NCBI RefSeq assembly: GCF_019104725.1
Contig: NZ_JAHRXF010000002.1
Span: 62,001-126,000 of the forward strand
DNA: 64,000 nucleotides
Direction of reading: 5' to 3'
Source: Streptomyces corallincola
GTDB lineage: Bacteria; Actinomycetota; Actinomycetes; Streptomycetales; Streptomycetaceae
The translations under genes were made by a program, and so were the position numbers. This document shows, one piece after another, positions 17,344 to 25,801 of the stretch (positions within the stretch are counted from its first letter, which is position 1; the number at the start of each line of letters is the position of its first letter). The notes under the pieces are model-generated. The model saw nothing but the letters and a program-made list of their open reading frames with translations, was not told the origin of the DNA and searched no databases.

Positions 17344-18087
17344 ATGACTAGCTCTGACAAGGCCCAGAACGCGCAGAACGAGGGTGCCCGCACCGGGGTG
17401 GCCGCCGGGGACTGGGCGAGCGCCGCCGCCGACCCGCAGTACCGCGCCGCCGTCGTGGACCTGCTCGGCGCGCTGGCGTACGGCGAGCTGGCGGCGTTCG
17501 AGCGGCTCGCGGAGGACGCCAAGCTGGCACCGACCCTCGCGGACAAGGCGGAGCTGGCCAAGATGGCGTCGGCGGAGTTCGGCCACTTCGAGCGGCTGCG
17601 CGACCGGCTCACCGAGATCGGTGAGGAGCCGACGGCCGCGATGGAGCCGTTCGTGGCCGCCTTGGACGGCTTCCACCGGCAGACCGCGCCGTCGGACTGG
17701 CTGGAGGGCCTGGTCAAGGCGTACGTCGGCGACTCGATCGCCAGCGACTTCTACCGGGAGGTCGCCGCCCGCCTGGACACCGACAGCCGGGAGCTGGTCC
17801 TCGCGGTGCTGGACGACACCGGGCACGCGGAGTTCGCGGTCGAGAAGGTGCGGGCCGCGATCGACGCCGACCCGCGGCTCGGCGGGCGGCTCGCGCTGTG
17901 GGCGCGGCGGCTGATGGGCGAGGCGCTGTCGCAGTCGCAGCGGGTCGTCGCGGACCGCGACGCGCTGTCCACGATGCTGGTCGGCGGGGTCGCGGACGGC
18001 TTCGACCTCGCGGAGGTCGGCCGGATGTTCACCCGGATCACCGAGGCGCACACCAAGCGGATGTCGGCGCTGGGCCTGGCCGCCTGA
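17344..18087 (+). CDS. ferritin-like fold protein, MiaE-like
   Basis: A 247-residue helical protein of the ferritin-like superfamily related to tRNA hydroxylase MiaE. Helices carry spaced acidic and His residues suited to a di-iron site: LAYGELAAFERL, SAEFGHFERLRDRL and, near the end, GHAEFAVEKV and RITEAHTKRMSALG. The E..ExxH pattern is visible in SAEFGHFE. Whether it binds iron or modifies tRNA is not proven. The ATG at 17344 follows a weak site. In M. tuberculosis the equivalent gene also lies beside the DEAD-box helicase rhlE (from memory), which supports orthology. Confidence 0.82.
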   Translation: MTSSDKAQNAQNEGARTGVAAGDWASAAADPQYRAAVVDLLGALAYGELAAFERLAEDAKLAPTLADKAELAKMASAEFGHFERLRDRLTEIGEEPTAAMEPFVAALDGFHRQTAPSDWLEGLVKAYVGDSIASDFYREVAARLDTDSRELVLAVLDDTGHAEFAVEKVRAAIDADPRLGGRLALWARRLMGEALSQSQRVVADRDALSTMLVGGVADGFDLAEVGRMFTRITEAHTKRMSALGLAA

Positions 18088-18176
18088 CGGAGCCTCACGG
18101 ACGGACGGCGGCCGGGAGCGCGGTGCACGCGCCCCCGGCCGCCGGGGTGGTACGGGGTCCGGTCACAGGTGTCCGG

Positions 18177-18452
18177 TCACGCGGGGTGCGCCGAGCGGCG
18201 GCGCACGGCGCGGACGGCCGGACGGAGCAGCAGGGAGAGGGAGGCGGCCGACACGGCCGCCGCGCCCAGCAGGCTCAGCGCCCCGCTGCCCGGACCGAGC
18301 GCGCTGTGCGTGACGAAGTCCCCGAAGAGGGCTCCCGCCACCCCGGTGGACAGGACCAGGGGCCGGGCGGGCAGTCTGCGTCCGAGACGGCGGGCCGACG
18401 CCCAGGCGAGAACCAGTCCGAGCAGAGCGGATCCGATGACTTCCAGGATCAT
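18177..18452 (-). CDS. small integral membrane protein, 91 residues
   Basis: The product has two or three hydrophobic segments (MILEVIGSALLGLVLAWA, LVLSTGVAGALFGDFV, GALSLLGAAAVSAASLSLLL) and an Arg-rich end, giving a small membrane protein with a positive cytoplasmic tail. It looks loosely like GlsB/YeaQ-type proteins but I cannot place it firmly. The start at 18452 is supported by GGAGG upstream. It is convergent with the ferritin-like gene and downstream of the DUF3107 gene on the same strand. Confidence 0.7.
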   Translation of the reverse strand: MILEVIGSALLGLVLAWASARRLGRRLPARPLVLSTGVAGALFGDFVTHSALGPGSGALSLLGAAAVSAASLSLLLRPAVRAVRRRSAHPA

Positions 18453-18604
18453 GTCGGGGGGTCCTCCCACAGCCTGTCAGGTGGTTCGCGGTCGTAGCCC
18501 GTCCTACCCGTGACCTGCGGATTGCAATCATCGGCTGGGAAGGGGCCATGAGCCGTCCGGGTGGCTCCCCCACGCGTCCCGGACACCAAGTCGGAGAACG
18601 CGGA

Positions 18605-18643
18605 GGGGCCCGGCGGCCGTGTTTCCCACGGCTGCCGGGCCCC
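18605..18643 (-). terminator. terminator after the DUF3107 gene
   Basis: A 17-bp stem with a single G:U pair (18605-18621 with 18627-18643) and a five-base loop, placed 17 bases beyond the stop codon of the DUF3107 gene on the minus strand. It separates that gene from the small membrane protein gene. Confidence 0.8.
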
Positions 18644-18659
18644 TCTTCGCGGGTGCGTC

Positions 18660-18887
18660 CTAGAGGGCGCCGAAGCCCACCTTGCGGACGGTCGGCTCAC
18701 CGATCTCCACATAGGCCAGGCGGTCCGCCGGGACCAGGATCTTGCGGCCCTTCTCGTCCTGGAGGCTCAGCAGCGCCGACTTCCCGGCCAGCGCCTCCGC
18801 CACGACGCGCTCGACCTCCTCGACGCTCTGACCGCTCTCCAGAACGATCTCGCGGGGCGCGTGCTGCACGCCGATCTTGACCTCCAC
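18660..18887 (-). CDS. DUF3107 family protein
   Basis: A 75-residue protein starting VEVKIGVQHAPREIVLESGQ, with the recognisable actinobacterial DUF3107 pattern (GKSALLSLQDEKGRKILVPA, then LAYVEIGEPTVRKVGFG). It should be a small ubiquitin-like or beta-grasp fold protein; the function is unknown. GTG at 18887 is used, with GGAGGG upstream; the frame runs further 5' but without a ribosome site. The M. tuberculosis counterpart, remembered as Rv3208A (TB9.4), also sits next to a TetR gene. Confidence 0.85.
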   Translation of the reverse strand: MEVKIGVQHAPREIVLESGQSVEEVERVVAEALAGKSALLSLQDEKGRKILVPADRLAYVEIGEPTVRKVGFGAL

Positions 18888-19023
18888 GGCTATGTCCCTC
18901 CGACGGTCGGTGAAGTGCGCGAACCTCCGCGCCGTACGCTGCACACATTAGCCCGGCAAGGGGACGATCACGGCGCCCGCCGGGAATGCCGACAGCGAAC
19001 ACGCGGTGCGTGCGGGGCGGCCG

Positions 19024-19665
19024 TCAGTGGTGTTCGGTGCCGTGCAGCGGGAATCCGGCGATGCCGCGCCAGGCGAGCCCGGCCAGCAGCTGCACCGCCT
19101 GGTCGCGGGGGACGCTGCGGTCGCTGTGCAGCCAGGCACGGGCCACCACCTGCGCGAGACCGCCGAGCCCGGAGGCCAGCAGCATCGACTCGGCGCCGGA
19201 CAGGCCGGTGTCCTCCGCGATGACCTCGCAGATCGCCTCGGCGCAGTCGTTGGTGACCTTGTCCACCCGCTCGCGCACGGCCGGTTCGTTGGTCAGGTCC
19301 GACTCGAAGACCAGCCGGAAGGCGCCGCCGTCGTCCTCGACGTACGCGAAGTAGGCGTCCATCGTGGCGCGGACGCGCTGCTTGTTGTCCGTGGTGGACG
19401 CGAGCGCCGCGCGCACGGACTGGATCAGCGACTCGCAGTGCTGGTCGAGCAGCGCGAGGTAGAGGTCCAGCTTGCCGGGGAAGTGCTGGTACAGCACCGG
19501 CTTGCTGACTCCCGCGCGCTCCGCGATGTCGTCCATCGCGGCCGAGTGGTAGCCCTGCGCGACGAACACCTCCTGGGCGGCGCCCAGGAGTTGGTTCCGT
19601 CGGGCTCGGCGCGGCAGGCGGGTGCCGCGCGGGCGGGCCGCCTCAGTCTGCTCGATGGCGCTCAC
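19024..19665 (-). CDS. TetR family transcriptional regulator
   Basis: A 213-residue DNA-binding regulator. The N-terminal helix-turn-helix is clear: RRNQLLGAAQEVFVAQGYHSAAMDDIAERAGVSKPVLYQHFPGK spans residues about 21-65. The C-terminal helical ligand domain (LALLDQHCESLIQSVRAAL onward) is of the TetR_C type. The GTG at 19665 has GGAGGCGGC before it. By recalled position it is the orthologue of mycobacterial Rv3208. The upstream gap probably contains its own promoter and operator, but no clear palindrome was picked out. Confidence 0.9.
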   Translation of the reverse strand: MSAIEQTEAARPRGTRLPRRARRNQLLGAAQEVFVAQGYHSAAMDDIAERAGVSKPVLYQHFPGKLDLYLALLDQHCESLIQSVRAALASTTDNKQRVRATMDAYFAYVEDDGGAFRLVFESDLTNEPAVRERVDKVTNDCAEAICEVIAEDTGLSGAESMLLASGLGGLAQVVARAWLHSDRSVPRDQAVQLLAGLAWRGIAGFPLHGTEHH

Positions 19666-19876
19666 GCCGCCTCCCAATGTCGTCCACGTGCGGTGGTCGG
19701 CCGCGCGGCCATCGTACTTTTCGGTAACCGTGCTGTGCGCGGTGCGAGCGCAGAATTTCACGGACCGGACGGCGGCGGAAGCCGCGCGGGACCCCCGCCG
19801 GGCCCCGAAGAGGCGGCGCGGGGACAGCGCGGGGACGGCGGCGGGCGTCGCGCGGGGCGCGCGGCGGGGGCCGGGC

Positions 19877-20113
19877 TCAGCGGTAGTCGTCCTCGTCCAG
19901 CGTCACCGTACGGGCCTGCTCCACGAGGTCGCCCTCGCTGCCCCGGTCCGGATCCGCGCCGGTCAGCGGCTCGTCGCCGCGCGGGGCCAGATCGGTGTGC
20001 TGCTCGGCCGTGTCGTCCGCGGGGGCCTCGACGGCGAGGTCCGGCGCGTCGGCGCCGCCCGGATTGCCGAGGGCGTCCTCGACGGCGTCCGGCTCGGTGG
20101 GGTCCTGGATCAT
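19877..20113 (-). CDS. small acidic protein, 78 residues
   Basis: A highly acidic, Pro/Ala-rich product (MIQDPTEPDAVEDALGNPGG ... LVEQARTVTLDEDDYR) with no predicted fold, no Cys and no membrane segment. The ATG at 20113 has GGGAG upstream. Codon use is normal for the region. It resembles short conserved hypothetical proteins of Streptomyces, but I cannot name it. It sits between the TetR gene and a divergent hydrolase gene. Confidence 0.6.
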   Translation of the reverse strand: MIQDPTEPDAVEDALGNPGGADAPDLAVEAPADDTAEQHTDLAPRGDEPLTGADPDRGSEGDLVEQARTVTLDEDDYR

Positions 20114-20320
20114 GACGGGCTCCCTTCCCGCGACGGAGTCCCGAGGGCGGCCCCGGTAGACGGGCGGGGCCACGAGTCCTCCTCCCGAGCGTAGGACCTG
20201 TTAGGCCCTTTCCGCCTGCTCGGCCCTTCCCGCCTGCCCGGCGGCGATGGCCGGACGGGCGGCCCGTGCTGTGACGGCCCCCACAGCGGGCGGGGCGTGA
20301 TCGTCTCGTAACATTGGCGC

Positions 20321-21379
20321 ATGTCTTCGACCGAATCGCCGTCCGTGGCCGCAGCGAGCGTCCTGCCGCGGGTGGCTCCCGTCCGGGTCGGCGAGGGCGA
20401 GCACCTGCGGTCGGTGAGCCTGCCGGGCAGCACCCTGACGGTCCGTTCGCGCCCCCCGGTCCGTTCCGGTCTGCCGCCCGCGCTGTACGTCCACGGGCTC
20501 GGCGGCTCCTCGCAGAACTGGTCCTCCCTGATGCGCGAGCTGGAGGACGTGGTGGACGGCGAGGCGCTGGACCTGCCCGGCTTCGGCGACTCCCCGCCCC
20601 CGGACGACGGCGACTACTCCGTCACCGGGCACGCCCGCGCGGTCATCCGGTACCTGGACGCCTCCGGGCGCGGTCCGGTCCACCTCGTCGCCAATTCGCT
20701 CGGCGGCGCCGTCTCCACCCGGGTCGCCGCCGTCCGCCCCGACCTGGTGCGCACCCTCACCCTCGTCTCGCCCGCGCTGCCCGAACTCCGGGTGCAGCGG
20801 ACCGCGCTGCCCACCGGGCTGCTCGGGGTGCCGGGGGTGGCGGCGCTGCTCGCCAGGTTCACCCGTGAGTGGACGGCCGAGCAGCGCGTCCGGGGGGTGA
20901 TGGGCCTCTGCTACGGCGATCCCGGCCGCGTCTCCCCGGAGGCGTTCGGCCTGGCGGTGGAGGAACTGGAGCGGCGGCTCAGGCTGCCGTACTTCTGGGA
21001 CGCGATGGCACGCTCCGCGCGCGGGGTGGTGGACGCCTACACGCTCGGCGGGCAGCACGGGCTCTGGCGGCAGGCCGAGCGGGTGCTCGCGCCGACGCTG
21101 CTGATCTACGGCGGCCGGGACCAGCTCGTGTCGTACCGCATGGCCCGCCGGGCGGCCCGCGCCTTCCGGGACTCGCGGCTGCTCAGCCTGCCGGACGCGG
21201 GGCATGTGGCGATGATGGAGTACCCCGGCATCGTGGCCGGTGCGGTGCGTGAACTCCTCGCGGACGCGGGCGAGTTCAGCGGTTCGGACGCTTTCCGGGG
21301 GGCCGGGGGAGGCGCACGTGCCGGTGCGGGCGGTACGGTCGGGGGCGACGACGGTGAGGCCACGGGTTCGGGGAGCTGA
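20321..21379 (+). CDS. alpha/beta-fold hydrolase
   Basis: A 352-residue hydrolase. YVHGLGGSSQNW gives the oxyanion strand, ALDLPGFGDSP the second strand, LVANSLGGAVSTR the nucleophile elbow (Ser in NSLGG), IYGGRDQLVSY the acid, and LPDAGHVAMMEYP the catalytic His. This set matches meta-cleavage or epoxide hydrolase-like enzymes. The N-terminal 40 residues and a Gly-rich C-terminal extension (GGGARAGAGGTVGGDDGEAT) are additions. It forms an apparent operon with the DUF3152 gene, eight bases downstream. Confidence 0.85.
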   Translation: MSSTESPSVAAASVLPRVAPVRVGEGEHLRSVSLPGSTLTVRSRPPVRSGLPPALYVHGLGGSSQNWSSLMRELEDVVDGEALDLPGFGDSPPPDDGDYSVTGHARAVIRYLDASGRGPVHLVANSLGGAVSTRVAAVRPDLVRTLTLVSPALPELRVQRTALPTGLLGVPGVAALLARFTREWTAEQRVRGVMGLCYGDPGRVSPEAFGLAVEELERRLRLPYFWDAMARSARGVVDAYTLGGQHGLWRQAERVLAPTLLIYGGRDQLVSYRMARRAARAFRDSRLLSLPDAGHVAMMEYPGIVAGAVRELLADAGEFSGSDAFRGAGGGARAGAGGTVGGDDGEATGSGS

Positions 21380-21387
21380 GGGCACAG

Positions 21388-22665
21388 GTGGGACGCCACA
21401 GCCGCCGCGGACCGGCGCCGAAGGCGGAGTCCGCGGAACGCGGCGCGGAGCAGCAGAGGGAGGCGTCCGCACCGGGCGCCGCCTCCGGGACCCGGCCGCC
21501 ACTACTGCCGGGACAGCGGCGCGCACCGGCATCCGGTTCCGGTTCCGGCGGCACCGGGGCGCGGGTGCGGGGTGGACACCCCGAGCAGCGTGAACCTGGC
21601 GGCGGCTGGGGCGAGTTGGGTGCCGCATCGGGGGTGCGCGAGATCGCGCCGCCCCGGCCCCGGGGCCCCCGCGAGCAGCGGCCCGGCCGTCGCTCCGAGG
21701 GCGGACCGCGCCCGGAGTATCTGGAGGCGTTCGGCGACGCGGCCGACGTCCTCACGCCCCGCTCCTCCGGGGGCGCGGGCGTCGGGACGCCCGCCCGCGC
21801 CGGGGGCGGTGACCGGCTGCCTCCCGATGTGGCCGGTGCTTCCGGTGCCGGTGCCGGGCCCGCGCCGCGTTCCGGTGGCAAGGGGCGTGCCTTCACCGGT
21901 GTGGCCGCTGCGGCCGTCACCACCGTGCTGGCGATCGTGGTGGCCGGGCAGGTCGCGGACGGCGACCAGGGCGGGCAGGCCGTGGCGCGGTCGGCCGCCG
22001 ACGGGGTGGACGGCGGCGCGACCGGCGGACCGACGGCGCCCTCGGTGGTGCCGAGCGCGGCACCGCTGACGTACACGCAGAAGATGAGCCGGACGTATCC
22101 GCTGAGCGCCGAGCTCAAGGGGTCCGGGAAGTTCGACGCCGTGCCCGGCCTGGACAAGGCGCCGGGCCGGGGACATCTCTACCGCTACCGGGTGGATGTC
22201 GAGCGCGGACTCGGCCTGGACGGGGCGCTGTTCGCGGAGGCCGTGCAGCAGACGCTCAACGACGACCGGAGCTGGGCGCACGACGGGGCGAAGACCTTCG
22301 AGCGGATCTCCACCGGCCGGCCCGACTTCGTGATCACCCTGGCCAGCCCCGGCACGACCGCCGAGTGGTGTGCCAAGTCCGGCCTGGACACCACCGAGGA
22401 CAACGTCTCCTGCGACTCCGCGTCCACCGAGCGCGTGATGATCAACGCCTACCGGTGGGCGCAGGGCAGCACGACATACGGGGACAAAATCTATCCATAC
22501 CGGCAAATGCTGATCAATCACGAAGTCGGGCACCGGCTCGGACACAACCATGTGAGCTGTCAGAAGGACGGCCAGCTCGCCCCGGTGATGCAGCAGCAGA
22601 CGAAGTTCCTCGACCACGACGGAATCCACTGCCTGCCCAATCCCTGGCCGTATCCCAGGAGTTGA
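21388..22665 (+). CDS. DUF3152 protein, membrane-anchored metalloprotease-like
   Basis: A 425-residue protein. The first 170 residues are a disordered, Arg/Gly/Pro-rich cytoplasmic region; one membrane helix (AFTGVAAAAVTTVLAIVVAG) at about 171-190 is followed by an outside DUF3152 domain. This domain holds INHEVGHRLGHNHVSC, an HExxHxxGHxH zinc site of the metzincin type, and an earlier conserved VERGLGLD...VQQTLNDDRSWAHDG block. A further Cys pair probably forms a disulfide. It should be an extracellular zinc peptidase or derivative; no substrate is known. GTG start with GAGGG upstream. Confidence 0.85.
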   Translation: MGRHSRRGPAPKAESAERGAEQQREASAPGAASGTRPPLLPGQRRAPASGSGSGGTGARVRGGHPEQREPGGGWGELGAASGVREIAPPRPRGPREQRPGRRSEGGPRPEYLEAFGDAADVLTPRSSGGAGVGTPARAGGGDRLPPDVAGASGAGAGPAPRSGGKGRAFTGVAAAAVTTVLAIVVAGQVADGDQGGQAVARSAADGVDGGATGGPTAPSVVPSAAPLTYTQKMSRTYPLSAELKGSGKFDAVPGLDKAPGRGHLYRYRVDVERGLGLDGALFAEAVQQTLNDDRSWAHDGAKTFERISTGRPDFVITLASPGTTAEWCAKSGLDTTEDNVSCDSASTERVMINAYRWAQGSTTYGDKIYPYRQMLINHEVGHRLGHNHVSCQKDGQLAPVMQQQTKFLDHDGIHCLPNPWPYPRS

Positions 22666-22685
22666 CCGGGACCGCTCGGGTCACA

Positions 22686-22716
22686 TTGACATGAGTCATA
22701 TGTTCGTTCATATTTC
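22686..22716 (+). promoter_or_regulatory. candidate sigma-70 type promoter upstream of the peptide transporter operon
   Basis: TTGACA at 22686-22691 is an exact -35 consensus. ATATTT/TATTTC at 22710-22716 could be the -10 with 18-19 bases between. The stretch TCATATGTTCGTTCATATTT is strikingly A/T-rich for this genome. The predicted start of transcription falls at about 22722, exactly the ATG of a short frame. Confidence 0.5.
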
Positions 22717-22721
22717 TCGGC

Positions 22722-22811
22722 ATGTGGTCCCGTCCCGCCGAATCGAACAGCGCCGCCATCGAGCTGGCGCTCATCGGCGTTACCGCGCTCTGCGTGGCCG
22801 ACATCCTCTGA
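22722..22811 (+). CDS. 29-residue micro-ORF, possibly leaderless
   Basis: A short frame starting MWSRPAESNSAAIELALIGV and ending CVADIL. Of its 28 sense codons after ATG, 25 end in G or C, which matches genes here, whereas the alternative overlapping frame from 22691 does not. The peptide is hydrophobic in its second half and could insert in a membrane. No ribosome site precedes it, but the predicted transcription start coincides with its ATG, so leaderless translation is plausible. It lies 187 bases before the substrate-binding protein gene. Function unknown. Confidence 0.45.
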   Translation: MWSRPAESNSAAIELALIGVTALCVADIL

Positions 22812-22998
22812 CACCCTCCCCGCCGCCTCGGCGTTCGGTGTCGTGACCGCATTTCCCTCCCGCGCCGGTGACCCCGTCCCGCGCTTCTCGACGACCTGAC
22901 GCCGAGGCATCCGTGTGTCCTCAGATGTCTCATCCCTCGTCCCACCGTCTCACTCTTCGAGATTTTCTCGATCGGTTTCCCGAGAGGTCGTCAATCCG

Positions 22999-24717
22999 AT
23001 GCGTCAACCGTCCCTCACAACGCGCCGCGTGGCAGCGGCAACCGTCGGCCTGGTCGTGGCTGCGGGCGCCGCCGCCTGCGGTCCGAAGGACAGCGATGCC
23101 AAGGCCTCCGGAGGCGACGCCGCGCCGCACCGGGGCGGCACCCTCACGGTCCTGAACGCCAATCCCCAGTCCGACTTCGACCCGGCGCGGCTCTACACCT
23201 CCGGCGGCGGCAACGTGCCCTCGCTGGTGTTCCGCACGCTGACCACCCGCAACCGCGCGAACGGCGCGGCCGGTGCCAAGGTCGTCCCCGACCTCGCCAC
23301 CGACACCGGGCGCCCCAGCAAGGACGCCACCGTGTGGACGTACACCCTGAAGAAGGGGCTGAAGTTCGAGGACGGCACCCCGATCACCAGCGCGGACATC
23401 AAGTACGGCATCGAGCGGTCGTTCGCGCCCGAGCTGTCCGGCGGCGCCCCCTACCTGCGGGACTGGCTGACCGGCGCGGCCGACTACCAGGGGCCGTACA
23501 AGGACAAGAAGGGGCTGTCGGCGATCGGGACGCCCGACGCGCGGACCCTCGTGTTCCACCTGAACAAGCCCGAGGGCGAGTTCCCCTACCTGGCCACGCA
23601 GACGCAGTTCGCGCCCGTGCCGAAGGCCAAGGACGACGGCACCAAGTACGAGGAGCACCCGGTCTCCTCGGGCCCGTACAAGGTGGTCAGCAACCAGAAC
23701 GACGGCGAGCGGATCATCCTCGCCCGCAACCCCCACTGGTCGGCGGCCACCGACACGCAGCGCAAGGCGTACCCGGACAGGATCGACGTCCGCTCGGGCC
23801 TCGACTCCTCGGTGATCAACCAGCGGCTCTCCGCGTCCCAAGGGGCGGACGCCGCGTCCGTCACCACGGACACCAACCTCGGCCCGGCCGAACTCGCCCG
23901 CGTCACCGGTGACAAGAACCTCGCCTCCCGCGTCGGCACCGGCCACTTCGGCTACACCGACTACATCGCCTTCAACCCGAAGGTGAAGCCGTTCGACAAC
24001 CCGAAGGTCCGCGAGGCCATCGCCTACGCCGTGGACCGCTCCTCGGTCGTCAACGCGGCCGGTGGCTCCGCGCTCGCCGAGCCCGCCACCACCTTCCTGC
24101 CCGACCAGAAGTCCTTCGGCCACACGCCGTACGACCCGTTCCCGGCGGGCACGTCGGGCGATCCGGCGAAGGCGAAGGCGCTGCTGGCGCGGGCCGGTTA
24201 CAAGAACGGGCTCACCGTCACGCTGACCCACTCCAACAGCAAGGACTTCGAGACCAGCCCCGAGATCGCCACCGCGATCCAGGACGCGCTGAAGAAGGCC
24301 GGTATCACCGTCAGGCTCCAGGGCCTGGAGTCCAACGACTACTCGGACACGACGCAGAGCGTGAAGTCCGAGCCCGGCTTCTTCCTCGCCCACTGGGGTG
24401 CCGACTGGCCGTCCGGCGGCCCGTTCCTCGCCCCGATCTTCGACGGCCGCCAGATCGTCAAGGACGGCGCGAACTTCAACTCCGCGCAGCTGAACGACCC
24501 GTCCGTCAACGACGAGATCGACGCCATCAACAAGCTGACCGACCTCAAGGCCGCCGCCGCCCGCTGGGGCGCGCTGGACAAGAAGATCGGCGAGCAGGCG
24601 CTCACCGTCCCGCTGTTCCACCCGGTCTACAAGCGGCTGTACGGCAAGGACATACGCAACGTCGTCATCAGCGACTGGACCGGCGTCCTCGACATCTCCC
24701 AGGTCGCGGTGAAGTGA
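22999..24717 (+). CDS. peptide ABC transporter substrate-binding lipoprotein (family 5)
   Basis: A 572-residue extracellular solute-binding protein of the DppA/OppA family. The signal peptide MRQPSLTTRRVAAATVGLVV runs into the lipobox AAAC, so the protein is lipid-anchored. Supporting blocks are HRGGTLTVLNANPQSDFDPA, VWTYTLKKGLKFEDGTPITS (the family 5 signature) and NPKVREAIAYAVDRSSV. ATG at 22999 is preferred over an in-frame GTG at 22915 because the signal peptide then has normal length. It heads an operon with two permeases and a double ATPase, with a four-base gap to the next gene. Confidence 0.93.
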   Translation: MRQPSLTTRRVAAATVGLVVAAGAAACGPKDSDAKASGGDAAPHRGGTLTVLNANPQSDFDPARLYTSGGGNVPSLVFRTLTTRNRANGAAGAKVVPDLATDTGRPSKDATVWTYTLKKGLKFEDGTPITSADIKYGIERSFAPELSGGAPYLRDWLTGAADYQGPYKDKKGLSAIGTPDARTLVFHLNKPEGEFPYLATQTQFAPVPKAKDDGTKYEEHPVSSGPYKVVSNQNDGERIILARNPHWSAATDTQRKAYPDRIDVRSGLDSSVINQRLSASQGADAASVTTDTNLGPAELARVTGDKNLASRVGTGHFGYTDYIAFNPKVKPFDNPKVREAIAYAVDRSSVVNAAGGSALAEPATTFLPDQKSFGHTPYDPFPAGTSGDPAKAKALLARAGYKNGLTVTLTHSNSKDFETSPEIATAIQDALKKAGITVRLQGLESNDYSDTTQSVKSEPGFFLAHWGADWPSGGPFLAPIFDGRQIVKDGANFNSAQLNDPSVNDEIDAINKLTDLKAAAARWGALDKKIGEQALTVPLFHPVYKRLYGKDIRNVVISDWTGVLDISQVAVK

Positions 24718-24721
24718 CCCC

Positions 24722-25801
24722 GTGAGCGAGGCAATCCTCGCCGCCGAGGTCCCCGGCACGGACACCACCGTGCCGGGGACCTCGGGGGCCCGTCAGTTCT
24801 GGCGGCGGCTGCGCACCCAGCGCGCCGCCCTGGTCGCCGCGGCCGTCGTCGCGCTGCTCGTCCTGGTCGCGCTCGCCGCGCCGCTGCTCACCGCGCTGGA
24901 GGGCCAGGACCCCACCACCTACCACCCCTCGCTGATCGACTCCGCGCGCGGCGGGGTACCGATCGGCACCCTCGGCGGGATCAGCGGCGAGCACTGGCTC
25001 GGCGTCGAACCGCAGACCGGCCGTGACCTGTTCGCCCGGCTCGTTTACGGCGCCCGCGTCTCGCTCGGCGTCGCGCTCGCCGCCACCGTCATCCAGGTCG
25101 CCCTCGGGGTCACGGTCGGCGTGGCCGCCGCCCTCGGCAACCGGTGGGTGGACCAGATCCTCAGCCGGGTCACCGAGATCATCGTCGCCCTGCCGCTGAT
25201 GATCATGGCGCTCGCACTGCTGGCGATCGTCCCGCCGGGCTTCCCCCGCCCGGTCCTGGTCAGCCTGGTCATCGGCCTGGTCGCCTGGGGCGGCATCGCC
25301 AAGATCACCCGCGCCCACGCGCTCGGCCTGAAGAACCTCGACTACGTCTCGGCGGCCCGGCTCAGCGGCTGGAGCGGGTTCCACATCGCCCGCCGCGAAC
25401 TCCTGCCCGGCCTCGCCGCGCCCGTGATCACCTACGCGGCGCTCGCGGCCCCCGTCAACATCGCCATCGAGGCCGCGCTGTCCTTCCTCGGCGTCGGCAT
25501 CAAACCGCCCACGCCCTCCTGGGGACAGATGCTCAGCTCCGCCGACGTCTGGTACCAGGCCGCGCCGCAGTACCTGCTGCTGCCGTCCGGTGCCCTGTTC
25601 GTCACCGTCCTCGCCCTCACCCTCCTCGGGGACGGCGTCCGCACCGCCCTCGACCCGCGCGCCGCATCCCGGCTCCGGGTGGGCACGGGACGCAGGGCGG
25701 AACGCGCCGCGGACCGGGCCGACGGCGCCTCCGGCGACCGTACCGCGGCTTCCGGGGCCCGCACCGGCGCGTCCGGCGACCGCGAGGAGGCCGGAGCATG
25801 A
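24722..25801 (+). CDS. peptide ABC transporter permease, DppC/OppC type
   Basis: A 359-residue permease. After an N-terminal membrane helix (ALVAAAVVALLVLVALAAPL) there is an outer loop with the substrate-proximal LGVEPQTGRDLFARLVYGARVSLGVAL, typical of the C-type subunit, then helices and the coupling EAA-type loop LSGWSGFHIARRELLPGLAAP that contacts the ATPase. The last 45 residues are a charged, low-complexity tail (repeats of GASGDR type). GTG start; the stop overlaps the next gene by ATGA. Here the C-type subunit precedes the B-type, the reverse of the usual dpp order. Confidence 0.92.
   Translation: MSEAILAAEVPGTDTTVPGTSGARQFWRRLRTQRAALVAAAVVALLVLVALAAPLLTALEGQDPTTYHPSLIDSARGGVPIGTLGGISGEHWLGVEPQTGRDLFARLVYGARVSLGVALAATVIQVALGVTVGVAAALGNRWVDQILSRVTEIIVALPLMIMALALLAIVPPGFPRPVLVSLVIGLVAWGGIAKITRAHALGLKNLDYVSAARLSGWSGFHIARRELLPGLAAPVITYAALAAPVNIAIEAALSFLGVGIKPPTPSWGQMLSSADVWYQAAPQYLLLPSGALFVTVLALTLLGDGVRTALDPRAASRLRVGTGRRAERAADRADGASGDRTAASGARTGASGDREEAGA

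Noticed and set aside
21388..22665. Secondary-metabolite or phage-related origin of the Gly/Arg-rich DUF3152 N-terminus
   Set aside because: Low-complexity cytoplasmic tails before a single membrane helix are common in actinobacterial proteins, and base composition does not differ from neighbours.
22691..22846. His/Arg-rich frame starting at ATG 22691, resembling a leader peptide
   Set aside because: Its codons are poor in third-position G/C, while the overlapping frame from 22722 shows the normal bias; the ATG also lies inside the proposed promoter.
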